Shown here one piece after another: positions 7,935 through 15,121 of a stretch of DNA of 45,991 nt. The notes below the pieces were generated by a model. The model did no database searches. It was not told the origin of the DNA and was given only the letters and a program-made list of their open reading frames with translations. The stretch is from contig CAYVNU010000004.1 of assembly GCA_964453265.1 (NCBI GenBank), forward strand, positions 1 to 45,991, written 5' to 3'. Made by a program: the position numbers and the translations under genes. This DNA comes from CAYVNU01 sp964453265 (GTDB lineage: Bacteria > Patescibacteriota > Doudnabacteria > UBA920). How positions within the stretch are numbered: the stretch's first letter is position 1; every line of letters starts with the position of its first letter.

Positions 7935-8807
7935 TTAAATAGGATGAATTTCTTTTATTTTCTTAGAAAATGAAAAGTTTGCTTTTGTGACTTCTAATTT
8001 ATTTTTTCTTTTCAAAACCCTTACCGACCTGAGCGAGCCTTCGTCTTCAATTCCTACAACCCTAAGATTTAAATATTCTGCGATTGACCCTCCTACCGAA
8101 TTACCCTTAGCTACAGCCGAACATGCGTCTAAAATCACCACTGCATTTTCAGAAAAAGTATTTTTAAAACCAGATAGGAAGCTTGAATTATCAAAACTTA
8201 ATGAATTCTCTTTGTTGCCATTATCCTCACCCAATTGTATTTCTTCAGAGCTAGAATGTCCTGAAATAATAGCAAAATCGCACTTTGATGTTTTTGAATA
8301 TTTTTCAACGCATAATTTAAGAGCTCTTTTTACATCTTGTATGTTTCCACACTCGAAAATTCTTAATACTGCATCACTGCCTAACTGTTGGCTAATATCC
8401 TGTAAAAGATTTTGCCATTGGTAGTTATTAAATCCATCTTTATGGTTGTCGCTTTTGGGCTCAGAGCTGCTTATATCTCTAACTGCTGCTAAAACAATTC
8501 CGTAAGGCACGCCTGCTTTATTTAAAAAATCATACTGTCTTAATAGAACAGTTTCAGGAAATTTATAAAAATTATAAATATTAAATTCCTCATTTAGAGC
8601 CTTGCAAATCCCCGGTTGCTTTTCTTCTAATCTTTGCATTTGCTCAAAATTCCTTTTTGCTATTTTTTTGAAAGGTAGTCCAGTTTCTTCCCAATACTTT
8701 AAAAATGAAGGGCTGTCTATTAACTCAACATAAATCCGCTTTTTAAGCGCTGAGGGCTCACTCAGAACTACTTCATTATTTGGAAGAAAACCTTCTGGTT
8801 TATTCAT
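7935..8807 (-). CDS. putative caspase-like (clan CD) cysteine peptidase
   Basis: Protein of 290 residues with no signal peptide or membrane helix. The C-terminal half has a caspase-fold pattern: a hydrophobic strand ending in His (DFAIISGHSSS, H184) and about 45 residues later a strand ending in Cys (AVVILDACSAVAKG, C229). The His is followed by Ser rather than the usual Gly. A helical, Lys-rich N-terminal region of about 90 residues has no recognised domain. The gene overlaps the upstream permease by 8 bases and precedes the next permease by 4, so it is an integral part of the exporter operon. Peptidase activity is inferred from the dyad only; a CHAT-like or inactive fold is possible. Confidence 0.6.
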   Translation of the reverse strand: MNKPEGFLPNNEVVLSEPSALKKRIYVELIDSPSFLKYWEETGLPFKKIAKRNFEQMQRLEEKQPGICKALNEEFNIYNFYKFPETVLLRQYDFLNKAGVPYGIVLAAVRDISSSEPKSDNHKDGFNNYQWQNLLQDISQQLGSDAVLRIFECGNIQDVKRALKLCVEKYSKTSKCDFAIISGHSSSEEIQLGEDNGNKENSLSFDNSSFLSGFKNTFSENAVVILDACSAVAKGNSVGGSIAEYLNLRVVGIEDEGSLRSVRVLKRKNKLEVTKANFSFSKKIKEIHPI

Positions 8808-10071
8808 ATCTCAATGCCTCAATTGGATTAAGTTTACTTGCTTTGTAGGCCGGGTAAAGCCCGAAGACTACTCCGGTAAGTATTGATACACCTACCGCTA
8901 AAACTACTGACTTAATAGAAATTACAAACGCCCAGTCGTAACCCAAAGCTTTCATAAGTAAAGAAACTAAATACGAAACAATTATCCCGACTACTATACC
9001 AATAACTCCTCCTAAAGAGGTTAAGGTGCCGGCTTCCAGTAAAAATTGGTTTCGTATTGCGCTATTACCCGCGCCCACGGCTTTTCTCAGACCAATTTCC
9101 CGAGTGCGCTCTGCTACAGTAACCATCATAATATTTAAAATACCTATACCGCCCACAACTAAAGCAATAGAAGCCATAGCGGTTAAAAACAACTGCAAAG
9201 CATTGGTAATAGTAGAAAGCAGAGCAATGGCGTCTGCTAAATTTCTTATAGTATAATCAGCTTGTTCATCTGTTTTAACTCTATGTCTTTCGTTTAAAAT
9301 TTGTTTTATTTGGTCGCGGGTAGAATTTAAATTGTCCGCGCTGTTTACTTTTATGTTTATCATTTGCAAATAATTTATGCCCAAGAGCTGCTTTTGGCCT
9401 ATGCCCAGAGGTACAAAAATTTGGTCGTCCTGATTTTGAAACGCCGCGGTGCCCCTGGGCGCAACCACGCCAATAACTCTAAGCGGGATTCCTCCGGGTT
9501 CTTTTTGCGAAGAACTTTTTACTTTTATAACCTGTCCAAGCGGACTAACGCCACTTTGTCCGAACAAATCCTCTGCTACGGAAGAACCCAATACGGCTAC
9601 ATTGGCATTACCGCTTTCCTGCTGCTGATCAAAAAAAGTTCCTTCTTTCATAGTAAAGCTAGTCACCTGCGGATAGGTATATTCTGAACCCGTAAAATTA
9701 GTGTCTATACTTTGATTTGTCCAAGTTACCGTAGCTGTCCCCCTAACCATTGCATTAATTGCCACTGCATCCGGTACGCGGCCAGTGTCCCTTAAAGCCT
9801 GCGCGTCGTCTTTAGTTAAAGTTGTAACTACAATGCCAAAAATTTGCGAGGGCGGTCCTTTTTCATTACTCTTGCCCGGTTGCACGGACAAAAGATTACT
9901 TCCCAGTTTTGTAATTTGTCCCAAGACCAAAGACTGCGCGCCTGCTCCAAGCGCGATAATAATAATTACGCCCGCCACGCCAATAACAATGCCGAGAATA
10001 GTAAGAAAAGAACGCCCTTTTCTGGCTAAAAGAGTTCGAAACACCAGGCGGATTGTAGAAATAAAATTCAT
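8800..10071 (-). CDS. MacB/FtsX-like ABC transporter permease
   Basis: About 423 residues, complete. The N-terminal helix (LTILGIVIGVAGVIIIIAL) is followed by a large extracytoplasmic domain. Three C-terminal helices have IMMVTVAERTREIGLRKAVG before them and end with FGLYPAYKASKLNPIEALRYE. ATG 10071 is preferred over a TTG 15 bases upstream that lies beside the inverted repeat. It belongs to the exporter operon with the ATPase; the GxxExxY cassette separates them. The cargo is unknown; MacB-type pumps move lipids, peptides or lipoproteins. Confidence 0.92.
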   Translation of the reverse strand: MNFISTIRLVFRTLLARKGRSFLTILGIVIGVAGVIIIIALGAGAQSLVLGQITKLGSNLLSVQPGKSNEKGPPSQIFGIVVTTLTKDDAQALRDTGRVPDAVAINAMVRGTATVTWTNQSIDTNFTGSEYTYPQVTSFTMKEGTFFDQQQESGNANVAVLGSSVAEDLFGQSGVSPLGQVIKVKSSSQKEPGGIPLRVIGVVAPRGTAAFQNQDDQIFVPLGIGQKQLLGINYLQMINIKVNSADNLNSTRDQIKQILNERHRVKTDEQADYTIRNLADAIALLSTITNALQLFLTAMASIALVVGGIGILNIMMVTVAERTREIGLRKAVGAGNSAIRNQFLLEAGTLTSLGGVIGIVVGIIVSYLVSLLMKALGYDWAFVISIKSVVLAVGVSILTGVVFGLYPAYKASKLNPIEALRYE

Positions 10072-10081
10072 CTGTAGTAAT

Positions 10082-10114
10082 CGCAAATATACAAATTAAC
10101 ACAAATATACAAAT
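10082..10114. repeat. inverted-repeat arm, 3' side of GxxExxY gene
   Basis: 33-nt arm containing CAAATATACAAAT twice. It matches the reverse complement of 10508-10540 at 30 of 33 positions and ends two bases from the stop codon of the enclosed gene. Confidence 0.9.
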
Positions 10115-10116
10115 TC

Positions 10117-10509
10117 TTACTTTTGCTCATTATTTGGGCTTAACACTCTTCTGAACTTAACTCCATCTTTTGTAAAATAAAGTATTATTGCAAGTTTGCA
10201 ACCACCGGCAATTAAATAGGCCTCAACCTGCTTAATATGCACATAACCTAAGTGGGACCTTATTTTTAACTCAACAATAATCTTCTCCTCTACTCTAAAA
10301 TCTGCGTAATGTTTAGTTAAAATCTTATCGTGGTATTTTAAATTTAAATAAAATTCTCTCTCAAATTTTAATCCCTGCGCTTTTAATTCTTCTGCGTAAG
10401 CTGCCTGTATATATTTTTCTGGCATCCCAAAACCTACTGTATTATAAACTTCAAAAGCAGCTCCTACTATTTTATGACTCAATTCTTTGTAAATATACCT
10501 GTCTTCCAT
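10117..10509 (-). CDS. GxxExxY family protein (PD-(D/E)XK-like)
   Basis: About 130 residues of the GxxExxY family. It starts EDRYIYKELSHKIVGAAFEVYN, then GFGMPEKYIQAAYAEEL, then a nuclease-like core ADFRVEEKIIVELKI with Asp and Glu-x-Lys arranged as in PD-(D/E)XK enzymes, then QVEAYLIAGG. The namesake Tyr position is shifted by one (EKYIQ). Members are known from intervening sequences of 23S rRNA genes; a nuclease role is suspected, not established. ATG 10509 overlaps the right inverted repeat, while the stop lies two bases from the left one. The cassette splits the ABC ATPase gene from its permeases. Confidence 0.85.
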   Translation of the reverse strand: MEDRYIYKELSHKIVGAAFEVYNTVGFGMPEKYIQAAYAEELKAQGLKFEREFYLNLKYHDKILTKHYADFRVEEKIIVELKIRSHLGYVHIKQVEAYLIAGGCKLAIILYFTKDGVKFRRVLSPNNEQK

Positions 10510-10540
10510 TTGTATATTTGTCAAAATTTGTATATTTGCG
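10508..10540. repeat. inverted-repeat arm, 5' side of GxxExxY gene
   Basis: Reverse-complement partner of 10082-10114, 30 of 33 matching. It overlaps the start codon of the GxxExxY gene and ends 5 bases from the ATPase stop codon. Confidence 0.9.
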
Positions 10541-10544
10541 AACC

Positions 10545-11261
10545 CTACTTTACAAGCACTTTTCCATCTGTCGCAATTGTCCTATTGGTTACCTTATCAT
10601 CGCTGACTATTTTTCCATCTCTTACCCTAATTATTCTTTTTGCGTGGTTGGCGGTATCCATTTCGTGCGTGACTAAAATTATTGTTCTGCCTTCGTTATT
10701 TAATTTTTGTAAAATTTCCATTACAATATTTCCGCTTTTGCTGTCTAAGTTGCCAGTTGGTTCGTCTGCAAAAATAACTGCCGGATCACATACCAAAGCT
10801 CTGGCAATTGCCACGCGCTGTTTTTCTCCACCGGAAATTTGGTTTGTAAAAAAATCCAAACGATGCGAAAGTCCGACAGCCTCTAAAGCTTTTTTTGCAA
10901 GCGTGTCATGGTTAGTTTTTTTGCTATATATTAACGGCAGCTTTACGTTGTCTAAAACCGTTGTGCGGGCAAGCAAGTTAAAAGCCTGGAACACAAAACC
11001 AATGCGTTCGTTTCTTAGTTCGGCTAAATATTCGTCTTTAAATTCTTTAGTATCCCGCCCTTCAAATAAATACTCTCCTCCGGTATAACGGTCTAGAAAA
11101 CTAAGTATGTGCATTAAGGTGCTCTTGCCCGAGCCGGACGGACCCATAATTGCCACAAATTCACCCTTTTCTATGTTAAAAGTTACGCCATGAAGCACCG
11201 AAGTTACCACGTCTTCATTTACATAGTCCTTTGTTAAATTTTTTACTTCAATAAGAGCCAT
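10545..11261 (-). CDS. ABC transporter ATP-binding protein (MacB/LolD type)
   Basis: Cytoplasmic ATPase of 238 residues. Walker A GPSGSGKST, Q-loop in GFVFQAFNLL, signature ISGGEKQRVAIARAL, Walker B AVIFADEPTGNLDS and the switch His in VTHEMDTA are all present, so it should be active. It is the first gene of the exporter operon running leftwards through two permeases and the peptidase. A possible -10 (TATAAT, 11364-11369 on the minus strand) lies upstream; no convincing -35 was seen. Confidence 0.95.
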   Translation of the reverse strand: MALIEVKNLTKDYVNEDVVTSVLHGVTFNIEKGEFVAIMGPSGSGKSTLMHILSFLDRYTGGEYLFEGRDTKEFKDEYLAELRNERIGFVFQAFNLLARTTVLDNVKLPLIYSKKTNHDTLAKKALEAVGLSHRLDFFTNQISGGEKQRVAIARALVCDPAVIFADEPTGNLDSKSGNIVMEILQKLNNEGRTIILVTHEMDTANHAKRIIRVRDGKIVSDDKVTNRTIATDGKVLVK

Positions 11262-11305
11262 AAAGCTACAAAATTACCAATTAATACTAATCTACAAATA
11301 CTTAC

Positions 11306-11355
11306 AGAAATACTACAGATTCTGTAGGCATCTGTAGTGATTTATTGCAGTTTCT
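11306..11355. repeat. palindromic CTACAG/CTGTAG-rich element
   Basis: Contains CTACAGATTCTGTAG and TTCTGTAGGCATCTG. The latter string recurs at about 1825-1839 upstream of topA, so this is a dispersed repeat. It lies in the leader of the ABC operon. Confidence 0.5.
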
Positions 11356-11441
11356 GTAGCTTCATTATAGCCTAAAACAAGGCATTTTAAAAGGATTAAG
11401 ATCAATTAAACTACAAGATGCGTAGTTAATATATTTTGGAT

Positions 11442-11477
11442 AAAAAAAGGCCGGAAGCAAGTACTGCTGCTTCCGGC
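11442..11477 (-). terminator. intrinsic terminator of the zinc-ribbon islet
   Basis: On the minus strand GCCGGAAGCA / TGCTTCCGGC (10-bp arms) is followed by a run of seven T. It closes the islet that starts at the promoter 12149-12176. Confidence 0.85.
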
Positions 11478-11509
11478 ACTAAGGTAAAAGTTGCCCGCCT
11501 TAGTTCGAG

Positions 11510-11542
11510 CTAAATAAACCAGACGTCGTTTATGAATCCCAT
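11510..11542 (-). CDS. 10-residue micro-ORF
   Basis: MGFINDVWFI then TAG. An ideal AAGGAGG lies 7 bases before the ATG, one of the strongest ribosome binding sites in the window. It is the last possible cistron before the terminator at 11442-11477. It could be a real micropeptide, a translated regulatory element, or the remnant of a longer gene. Confidence 0.35.
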   Translation of the reverse strand: MGFINDVWFI

Positions 11543-11557
11543 AGGGTACCTCCTTTC

Positions 11558-11665
11558 TTACTCTGTCGGCTCCTTCGGAGCCAGGAAAATGTTCTCAATG
11601 TAGCGCGCCGACTTGTGCCGTTCTACGGTATTTATCAGCCACCTAGAGCCTGATAAATCAGGCAA
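11558..11665 (-). CDS. candidate 35-residue ORF (TTG start)
   Basis: Reads LPDLSGSRWLINTVERHK and on to LAPKEPTE, then TAA just before the micro-ORF's Shine-Dalgarno. The frame is continuous, apart from one TAG, with a short ORF starting at the ATGA overlap with the zinc-ribbon stop. No Shine-Dalgarno precedes the TTG. Local hairpins (TTTATCAG/CTGATAAA, GGCTCC/GGAGCC) suggest it could instead be structured RNA. Confidence 0.25.
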   Translation of the reverse strand: MPDLSGSRWLINTVERHKSARYIENIFLAPKEPTE

Positions 11666-11709
11666 CTACACCGAAACCCAAATTCCTCGCTCCGATGGGA
11701 GCGAAACCA

Positions 11710-11946
11710 TCATGCCGCTTTTGCTTCACCTGCCCAATTGGCCAACCCAGACGAAATCAAATCATCGATACCTGTGACTTCGTGGTTACAATTGGTGCAG
11801 GTCGCGCTGTAGTTTCTACCTCGAGACATTGCCTCGTTGCAACCGCTACAAATGATAGCCTGCTCATTGTAATGAGCGTGATCAACTGAGCAGACTTGGC
11901 GCTCTCCTGCTAGAACCAAGGGAGCTTTACAACTTGGACAATTCAT
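11710..11946 (-). CDS. small zinc-ribbon protein (hypothetical)
   Basis: Seventy-eight residues with paired cysteines: CPSCKAP near the N-terminus, a lone Cys in RQVCSVDH, then CSGC and CTNC. These could form one or two zinc-binding knuckles. AGGAGG lies 6 bases before the ATG. Upstream are a palindrome (11958-11973), an apparent attenuator (12021-12099) and a promoter (12149-12176), so expression looks controlled in the leader. Base composition is GC-richer than the toxin-antitoxin pair next to it. Function unknown; a small RNA- or protein-binding adaptor is possible. Confidence 0.65.
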   Translation of the reverse strand: MNCPSCKAPLVLAGERQVCSVDHAHYNEQAIICSGCNEAMSRGRNYSATCTNCNHEVTGIDDLISSGLANWAGEAKAA

Positions 11947-11957
11947 GATTTCCTCCT

Positions 11958-11973
11958 GTCACCATATGGTGAC
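11958..11973. promoter_or_regulatory. perfect palindrome beside the zinc-ribbon ribosome binding site
   Basis: GTCACCATATGGTGAC lies immediately upstream of the AGGAGG of the zinc-ribbon gene. It could be an operator or a hairpin regulating translation. On the plus strand it is followed by TTTTT, so a terminator for the opposite strand is an alternative. Confidence 0.4.
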
Positions 11974-12020
11974 TTTTTCAAATTGTTTGTAACTACTTGC
12001 CCGCAAACATCGCAGACAAA

Positions 12021-12099
12021 TAAAAAACCCGGCTTCCGATGAAGCCAGGATTCTTTAGTCAAACTTATGCGTTTAACTTAAAAACTCCAGCCTCATCGG
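12021..12099 (-). promoter_or_regulatory. apparent transcription attenuator in zinc-ribbon leader
   Basis: On the minus strand a terminator hairpin (CCTGGCTTC / GAAGCCGGG, 12028-12049) is followed by TTTTTT. An upstream segment (12087-12099, CCGATGAGGCTGG) can instead pair with the terminator's 5' arm and loop (12036-12049) using Watson-Crick and G-U pairs. The two structures exclude each other, the hallmark of attenuators and riboswitches. An outer stem TTTAACT / AGTTAAA surrounds the upstream segment. The ligand or signal is unknown. Confidence 0.55.
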
Positions 12100-12148
12100 G
12101 CGGGTAAAATAAAACCAAAAATTTTGAGTTAAATGCTTCATTGCTATT

Positions 12149-12176
12149 ATTATAGCGAACATAAAAATAACGTCAA
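12149..12176 (-). promoter_or_regulatory. sigma70-type promoter of zinc-ribbon islet
   Basis: TTGACG (12176-12171), 16-nt spacer, TATAAT (12154-12149). The predicted start near 12142 gives a leader of about 195 bases containing the attenuator. Confidence 0.7.
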
Positions 12177-12212
12177 CCCCACTGCTTGTGAGCGGCGAGG
12201 TCAAACAAAATT

Positions 12213-12470
12213 TTAACTATAAATATCATGGTCTCCTACTGAATGAAAATATACGATGTCTTCTTTACTAAATTCAAAAATTACACGGTTTTTATAGTCT
12301 ATGGAAAATGCCCAGAAACCTTCTAAATAACCAGAAAGCTTATGAGTTTTAAGACTTGGATGAAAAGGATTTTTTCTAAATAACGGCTCTTTCTTTTCCG
12401 CCCTATCTTTAACTTCCGGTGAAAGCTTTTTATACTCCCTTTTAAATTTTGGGGAATAAATAATTTGCAT
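12213..12470 (-). CDS. RelE/YafQ-like toxin of a type II toxin-antitoxin pair
   Basis: Eighty-five residues, usual size. QIIYSPKFKREYKKLSPEVKD at the start, HKLSGYLEGFWAFSIDYKNRVIFEF in the middle and VYFHSVGDHDIY at the end match the RelE/ParE fold, whose mRNA-interferase members cut mRNA at the ribosome. It starts one base after the antitoxin stop, typical of coupled pairs. Whether it cleaves RNA or poisons gyrase cannot be told from sequence. Confidence 0.85.
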   Translation of the reverse strand: MQIIYSPKFKREYKKLSPEVKDRAEKKEPLFRKNPFHPSLKTHKLSGYLEGFWAFSIDYKNRVIFEFSKEDIVYFHSVGDHDIYS

Positions 12471-12471
12471 T

Positions 12472-12696
12472 TTAACGCAATGATTTAAGCGACTTTAAAA
12501 CCTTACCCTTTTTATTCTTAATATCTTTTCTGCTCTGTTCCAGCTCCAGTCTTAACTGTTTTTGTTTCCAATCCCTAAGCAGCTCACGAAAAAACTCGCT
12601 GGTGGTAGCGTAACCGCCCATCTTAACCGCTGTGCTTACTTCATTTTTTAAATCAGTAGGCAAGGAAATATTAACAATAGATCTCATATTATGCAT
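12472..12696 (-). CDS. ribbon-helix-helix antitoxin
   Basis: About 74 residues. An N-terminal ribbon-helix-helix segment (RSIVNISLPTDLKNEV then GGYATTSEFFRELLRDW) for DNA binding is followed by a charged tail that should wrap the toxin. Start ATG 12696; 12687 is an alternative. The promoter carries a perfect palindrome exactly between the -35 and -10, as expected for autorepression by the complex. Confidence 0.85.
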   Translation of the reverse strand: MHNMRSIVNISLPTDLKNEVSTAVKMGGYATTSEFFRELLRDWKQKQLRLELEQSRKDIKNKKGKVLKSLKSLR

Positions 12697-12715
12697 TTTT
12701 TAATAGTATATCAGT

Positions 12716-12743
12716 ATTGTAACACAAAGTGTTACAGTGTCAA
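12716..12743 (-). promoter_or_regulatory. toxin-antitoxin promoter with embedded operator
   Basis: TTGACA (12743-12738), 16-nt spacer, TACAAT (12721-12716). The spacer holds TGTAACAC-N3-GTGTTACA (12718-12736), a probable antitoxin operator that would block polymerase when bound. Confidence 0.75.
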
Positions 12744-12748
12744 GCCTC

Positions 12749-14110
12749 CTATTTTCTTTCCCCAACTGGCACTACTACTTCATAAATCTCCGACATAGCT
12801 TTGTCTAAGCTTTCACTCAGAGTCATAGTTTCCGATTTTTTTACAAATTCAGGATAGTAATCTTTACCTATTAACAACAAATCTAAAGCTGTTGGATGCA
12901 CAACATTCTCCCCTATTTTTAAGCTAGCTAAGCTGCTTTCCGCGAAATTTTTGGTGGGGATATTAGTAATGTTCAATATTACTTCTTGCGATATTTCTAA
13001 ATCTTTTAGCAAACTTATAAACTTTTCTTTAACTTCTGTAAGCCAAGTTGTTTGCGTAAAACCACCCACACAGGCAAAACCAGTTAAAAGCAAAACCATA
13101 AAACATAATGGGCTGGATGGATAAATTTTCCGGCTTTCAATGCTTTTAATTAACTCATTACTATCATCAGCCAGACTTTTTAACGAAACTCTTCTGCCCT
13201 TTTCATCTATCCCCCAAAACATAAAAGTGTGTTCGTTACTAAAATACTTTTGCCAAAGTTTCCTACCCTCAGCGGTTAATATAAGTTTTGTGATTATATT
13301 ATTTTCATCTTCAAAAATATTTTTTATATATTCCAAAACTATACTTTCTAAAGGTAAATAAACAAGCTTTGGCGCGCTTGGAAAAACCTTTTGCCATAAA
13401 TTAGCGCTTGCCTGGCAGGCTTGAGATGAAAAATTAAAGCCTATTTTTCCATCCACATCCGCCAGTTGGTGGAGAAGGAGCTTTTTCTGGTTAAGGGATT
13501 CCTCCTCCTTCGTCCGACTGAGGCGGACTTCGGCGGACGCGTCGGATGCACTCGGAATGGTAAAGTCTAATATATTTAAAATACTTTTAATCTCTTTATT
13601 TTTTTTAAATCTTAAAATATCGCTCTCGTTAATTGCCGGCGTAGAAAAAACTGGCAAGGTTTTTAACTTGTCTGGGAAAAAAGAATACCGGTGTAAATTT
13701 GCAGAGTCGTCGTGTTTTAAAACCGAACCTGACCAAGAAGTTACATTGTTTAAACTTACGCTTTCTGTGGCAAGACAAATAGCGTACTCCGATGATTTAA
13801 AATGCAGCGAATAAATTAAGTCCGCATTTACAAAAATTGGATGCCCCCAAATGCCTAAGTGGTCTATGGTTGAAACTAATGGTTTTGCAGACAACTGCTC
13901 TTTTGCTTTACTAGCCATTTCTTTACCGTATAGGCTCTTTAAATAAAATTCGATGATGTTTAAAAACACCTCATTAGATTTTTGTTTTGGCACTTTCCAG
14001 GCAGTTTTAACATAGCTTGCCAAAGTTAAATGGCCATATTGGTCTTGAATTTCTTTTAAAACCGGCCTGTGTTTAAAAACCTCTAATTTTAAACTTTGTA
14101 AATTATCCAT
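12749..14110 (-). CDS. hypothetical protein with in-frame repeat insertion
   Basis: Protein of 453 residues that I do not recognise. It is mixed alpha/beta in character, with a hydrophobic stretch (LCFMVLLLTGFACVGGFTQ, around residue 345) and no signal peptide. Residues encoded by about 13492-13558 (around SASDASAEVRLSRTKEEE) come from a palindromic repeat of the same kind as those at the right end of the window; they keep the frame and sit in a linker-like region. It lies just upstream of the toxin-antitoxin pair on the same strand, which has its own promoter. Confidence 0.75.
   Translation of the reverse strand: MDNLQSLKLEVFKHRPVLKEIQDQYGHLTLASYVKTAWKVPKQKSNEVFLNIIEFYLKSLYGKEMASKAKEQLSAKPLVSTIDHLGIWGHPIFVNADLIYSLHFKSSEYAICLATESVSLNNVTSWSGSVLKHDDSANLHRYSFFPDKLKTLPVFSTPAINESDILRFKKNKEIKSILNILDFTIPSASDASAEVRLSRTKEEESLNQKKLLLHQLADVDGKIGFNFSSQACQASANLWQKVFPSAPKLVYLPLESIVLEYIKNIFEDENNIITKLILTAEGRKLWQKYFSNEHTFMFWGIDEKGRRVSLKSLADDSNELIKSIESRKIYPSSPLCFMVLLLTGFACVGGFTQTTWLTEVKEKFISLLKDLEISQEVILNITNIPTKNFAESSLASLKIGENVVHPTALDLLLIGKDYYPEFVKKSETMTLSESLDKAMSEIYEVVVPVGERK
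13512..13528. repeat. palindromic repeat within coding sequence
   Basis: GTCCGACTGAGGCGGAC, one mismatch from the perfect palindromes at 45873-45889 and 45918-45934. A longer surrounding block (GGGATTCCTC to TCGGAATGG) resembles 27312-27355. Confidence 0.7.
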
Positions 14111-14121
14111 TACTCAATTTT

Positions 14122-14157
14122 AAAACGGAAGGCTTAGCAATGCAAGCCTTCCGTTTT
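14122..14157 (-). terminator. terminator between prepilin and hypothetical gene
   Basis: AAAACGGAAGGCTT / AAGCCTTCCGTTTT, 14-bp perfect arms and 8-nt loop. T runs on both sides; on the minus strand it ends the prepilin transcript. Confidence 0.75.
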
Positions 14158-14192
14158 TTTATAGATTTTAAATTTGAAAATCACAATTACAA

Positions 14193-14771
14193 CTATCTCA
14201 TACCTTTTGGAGTTACCATTCTTAAGCCTCCGGAAAAATTACCAGTAAGATTACCTAAACAAAAATAATAAGCATAATCGGGATAAACACCCGTAAGTAC
14301 ATCGGGTGTACCACTTGCTACATAATAGTAGGTATTTGAGCCAGTCCCCGGAGGAACAGGTGAAGGATGTGTCAAAACATCACAGGAACCATCGCCTGGC
14401 ACCGGAGCTTTCGGATACGAAGCAATAAAAGTTGGAACCATATTCTGCGGTACACCAGCAACTGAAGAAGGATATCCTCTGTTATAAGTAAAGAATAACT
14501 CTAAAGCCGTGTTCATTTGCGTCATGTCAGAAAGCCTTTTTACATCGCGCGATTTTTGCCTGGCATTAACCAATGCAATTAAAGCCAAAGAAGACAAAAG
14601 CGCTATAATAGCCACAACTACTAAAAGTTCAATAAGGGTAAACCCCGCTCCACTTTTCTTTAATGAACGGCTGTTTTCAGTATTTAAATTTATTTTATCT
14701 ACAAATATAGGAGACGAAAAGCGGGATAAAAAAATTCCAACTTGACTATTCCGCTTAAAAAGCTTATTCAT
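14193..14771 (-). CDS. type IV prepilin-like protein
   Basis: 192 residues. The prepilin cleavage site is GAG|FTLIELLVVVAII with the conserved Glu at +5 and a long hydrophobic helix, then RDVKRLSDMTQMNTALELFF, typical of the TIGR/pseudopilin globular start. The leader before cleavage is about 43 residues, much longer than the usual 6-25. Within it LKKSGAGFTL is encoded by DNA resembling the repeat near 39568-39796. Exported and processed by a PilD-type peptidase not in this window. A shorter TTG or GTG start cannot be excluded. Confidence 0.85.
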   Translation of the reverse strand: MNKLFKRNSQVGIFLSRFSSPIFVDKINLNTENSRSLKKSGAGFTLIELLVVVAIIALLSSLALIALVNARQKSRDVKRLSDMTQMNTALELFFTYNRGYPSSVAGVPQNMVPTFIASYPKAPVPGDGSCDVLTHPSPVPPGTGSNTYYYVASGTPDVLTGVYPDYAYYFCLGNLTGNFSGGLRMVTPKGMR

Positions 14772-14913
14772 AAAATTTTATTTTTTTCAAAACTATCTCA
14801 AAATCTATTTTAGTGAGAAAATTTTGATTTTTGATTTCATCAGTTGTTATTACTTACATATTATACCATATTTTTAATAAGCTGTGGACAAATTGACCTT
14901 AGTCCAAACAGAC

Positions 14914-14942
14914 TTGATAAAAAAGCCAATATATTGTAGAAT
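14914..14942 (+). promoter_or_regulatory. sigma70-type promoter upstream of the tRNA-Lys fragment
   Basis: TTGATA (14914-14919), 17-nt spacer, TAGAAT (14937-14942). It points at the tRNA-like sequence beginning at 15016. Confidence 0.65.
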
Positions 14943-15015
14943 ATCAAAGAATCTGATTCAGATTAATCCAGTCAAAAATTGTGTTTTAAAACATCATACA
15001 GATTCATAGAAGTCC

Positions 15016-15057
15016 GGGAACGTAGCTCAGTTGGTAGAGCAGGGGCCTTTTAAGCCA
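15016..15057 (+). pseudogene. 5' fragment of tRNA-Lys(UUU)
   Basis: The acceptor 5' strand, D arm (GCTCAGTTGGTAGAGC) and anticodon arm with CTTTTAA are intact and match the complete tRNA-Lys at 15403. The variable region, T arm and 3' acceptor are missing and replaced by a palindromic element. It cannot form a mature tRNA. Confidence 0.85.
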
Positions 15058-15097
15058 CCCCGTCATCCGACAGGGCTGGCCCTATCGAATGATGGGG
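15058..15097. repeat. long imperfect hairpin truncating the tRNA fragment
   Basis: Forty bases folding almost end to end (CCCCGTCAT...ATGATGGGG) with few mismatches. It begins where the tRNA variable loop should be. Confidence 0.7.
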
Positions 15098-15121
15098 CAT
15101 TTGCAAAAACATAAATAAACA

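Larger units (their letters stand above)
10082..10540. mobile_element. inverted-repeat-bounded GxxExxY cassette
   Basis: The whole 459-base unit is arm, ORF, arm with almost no other sequence. Its transcript could fold into a long stem with the ORF in the loop, as rRNA intervening sequences do. Mobility is inferred from structure and its place inside an otherwise continuous operon. Confidence 0.65.

Noticed and set aside
12000..12142. Hammerhead ribozyme suggested by CCGATGAGG in the zinc-ribbon leader
   Set aside because: The CUGANGA core is not matched and no GAAA partner or three-stem junction is present.
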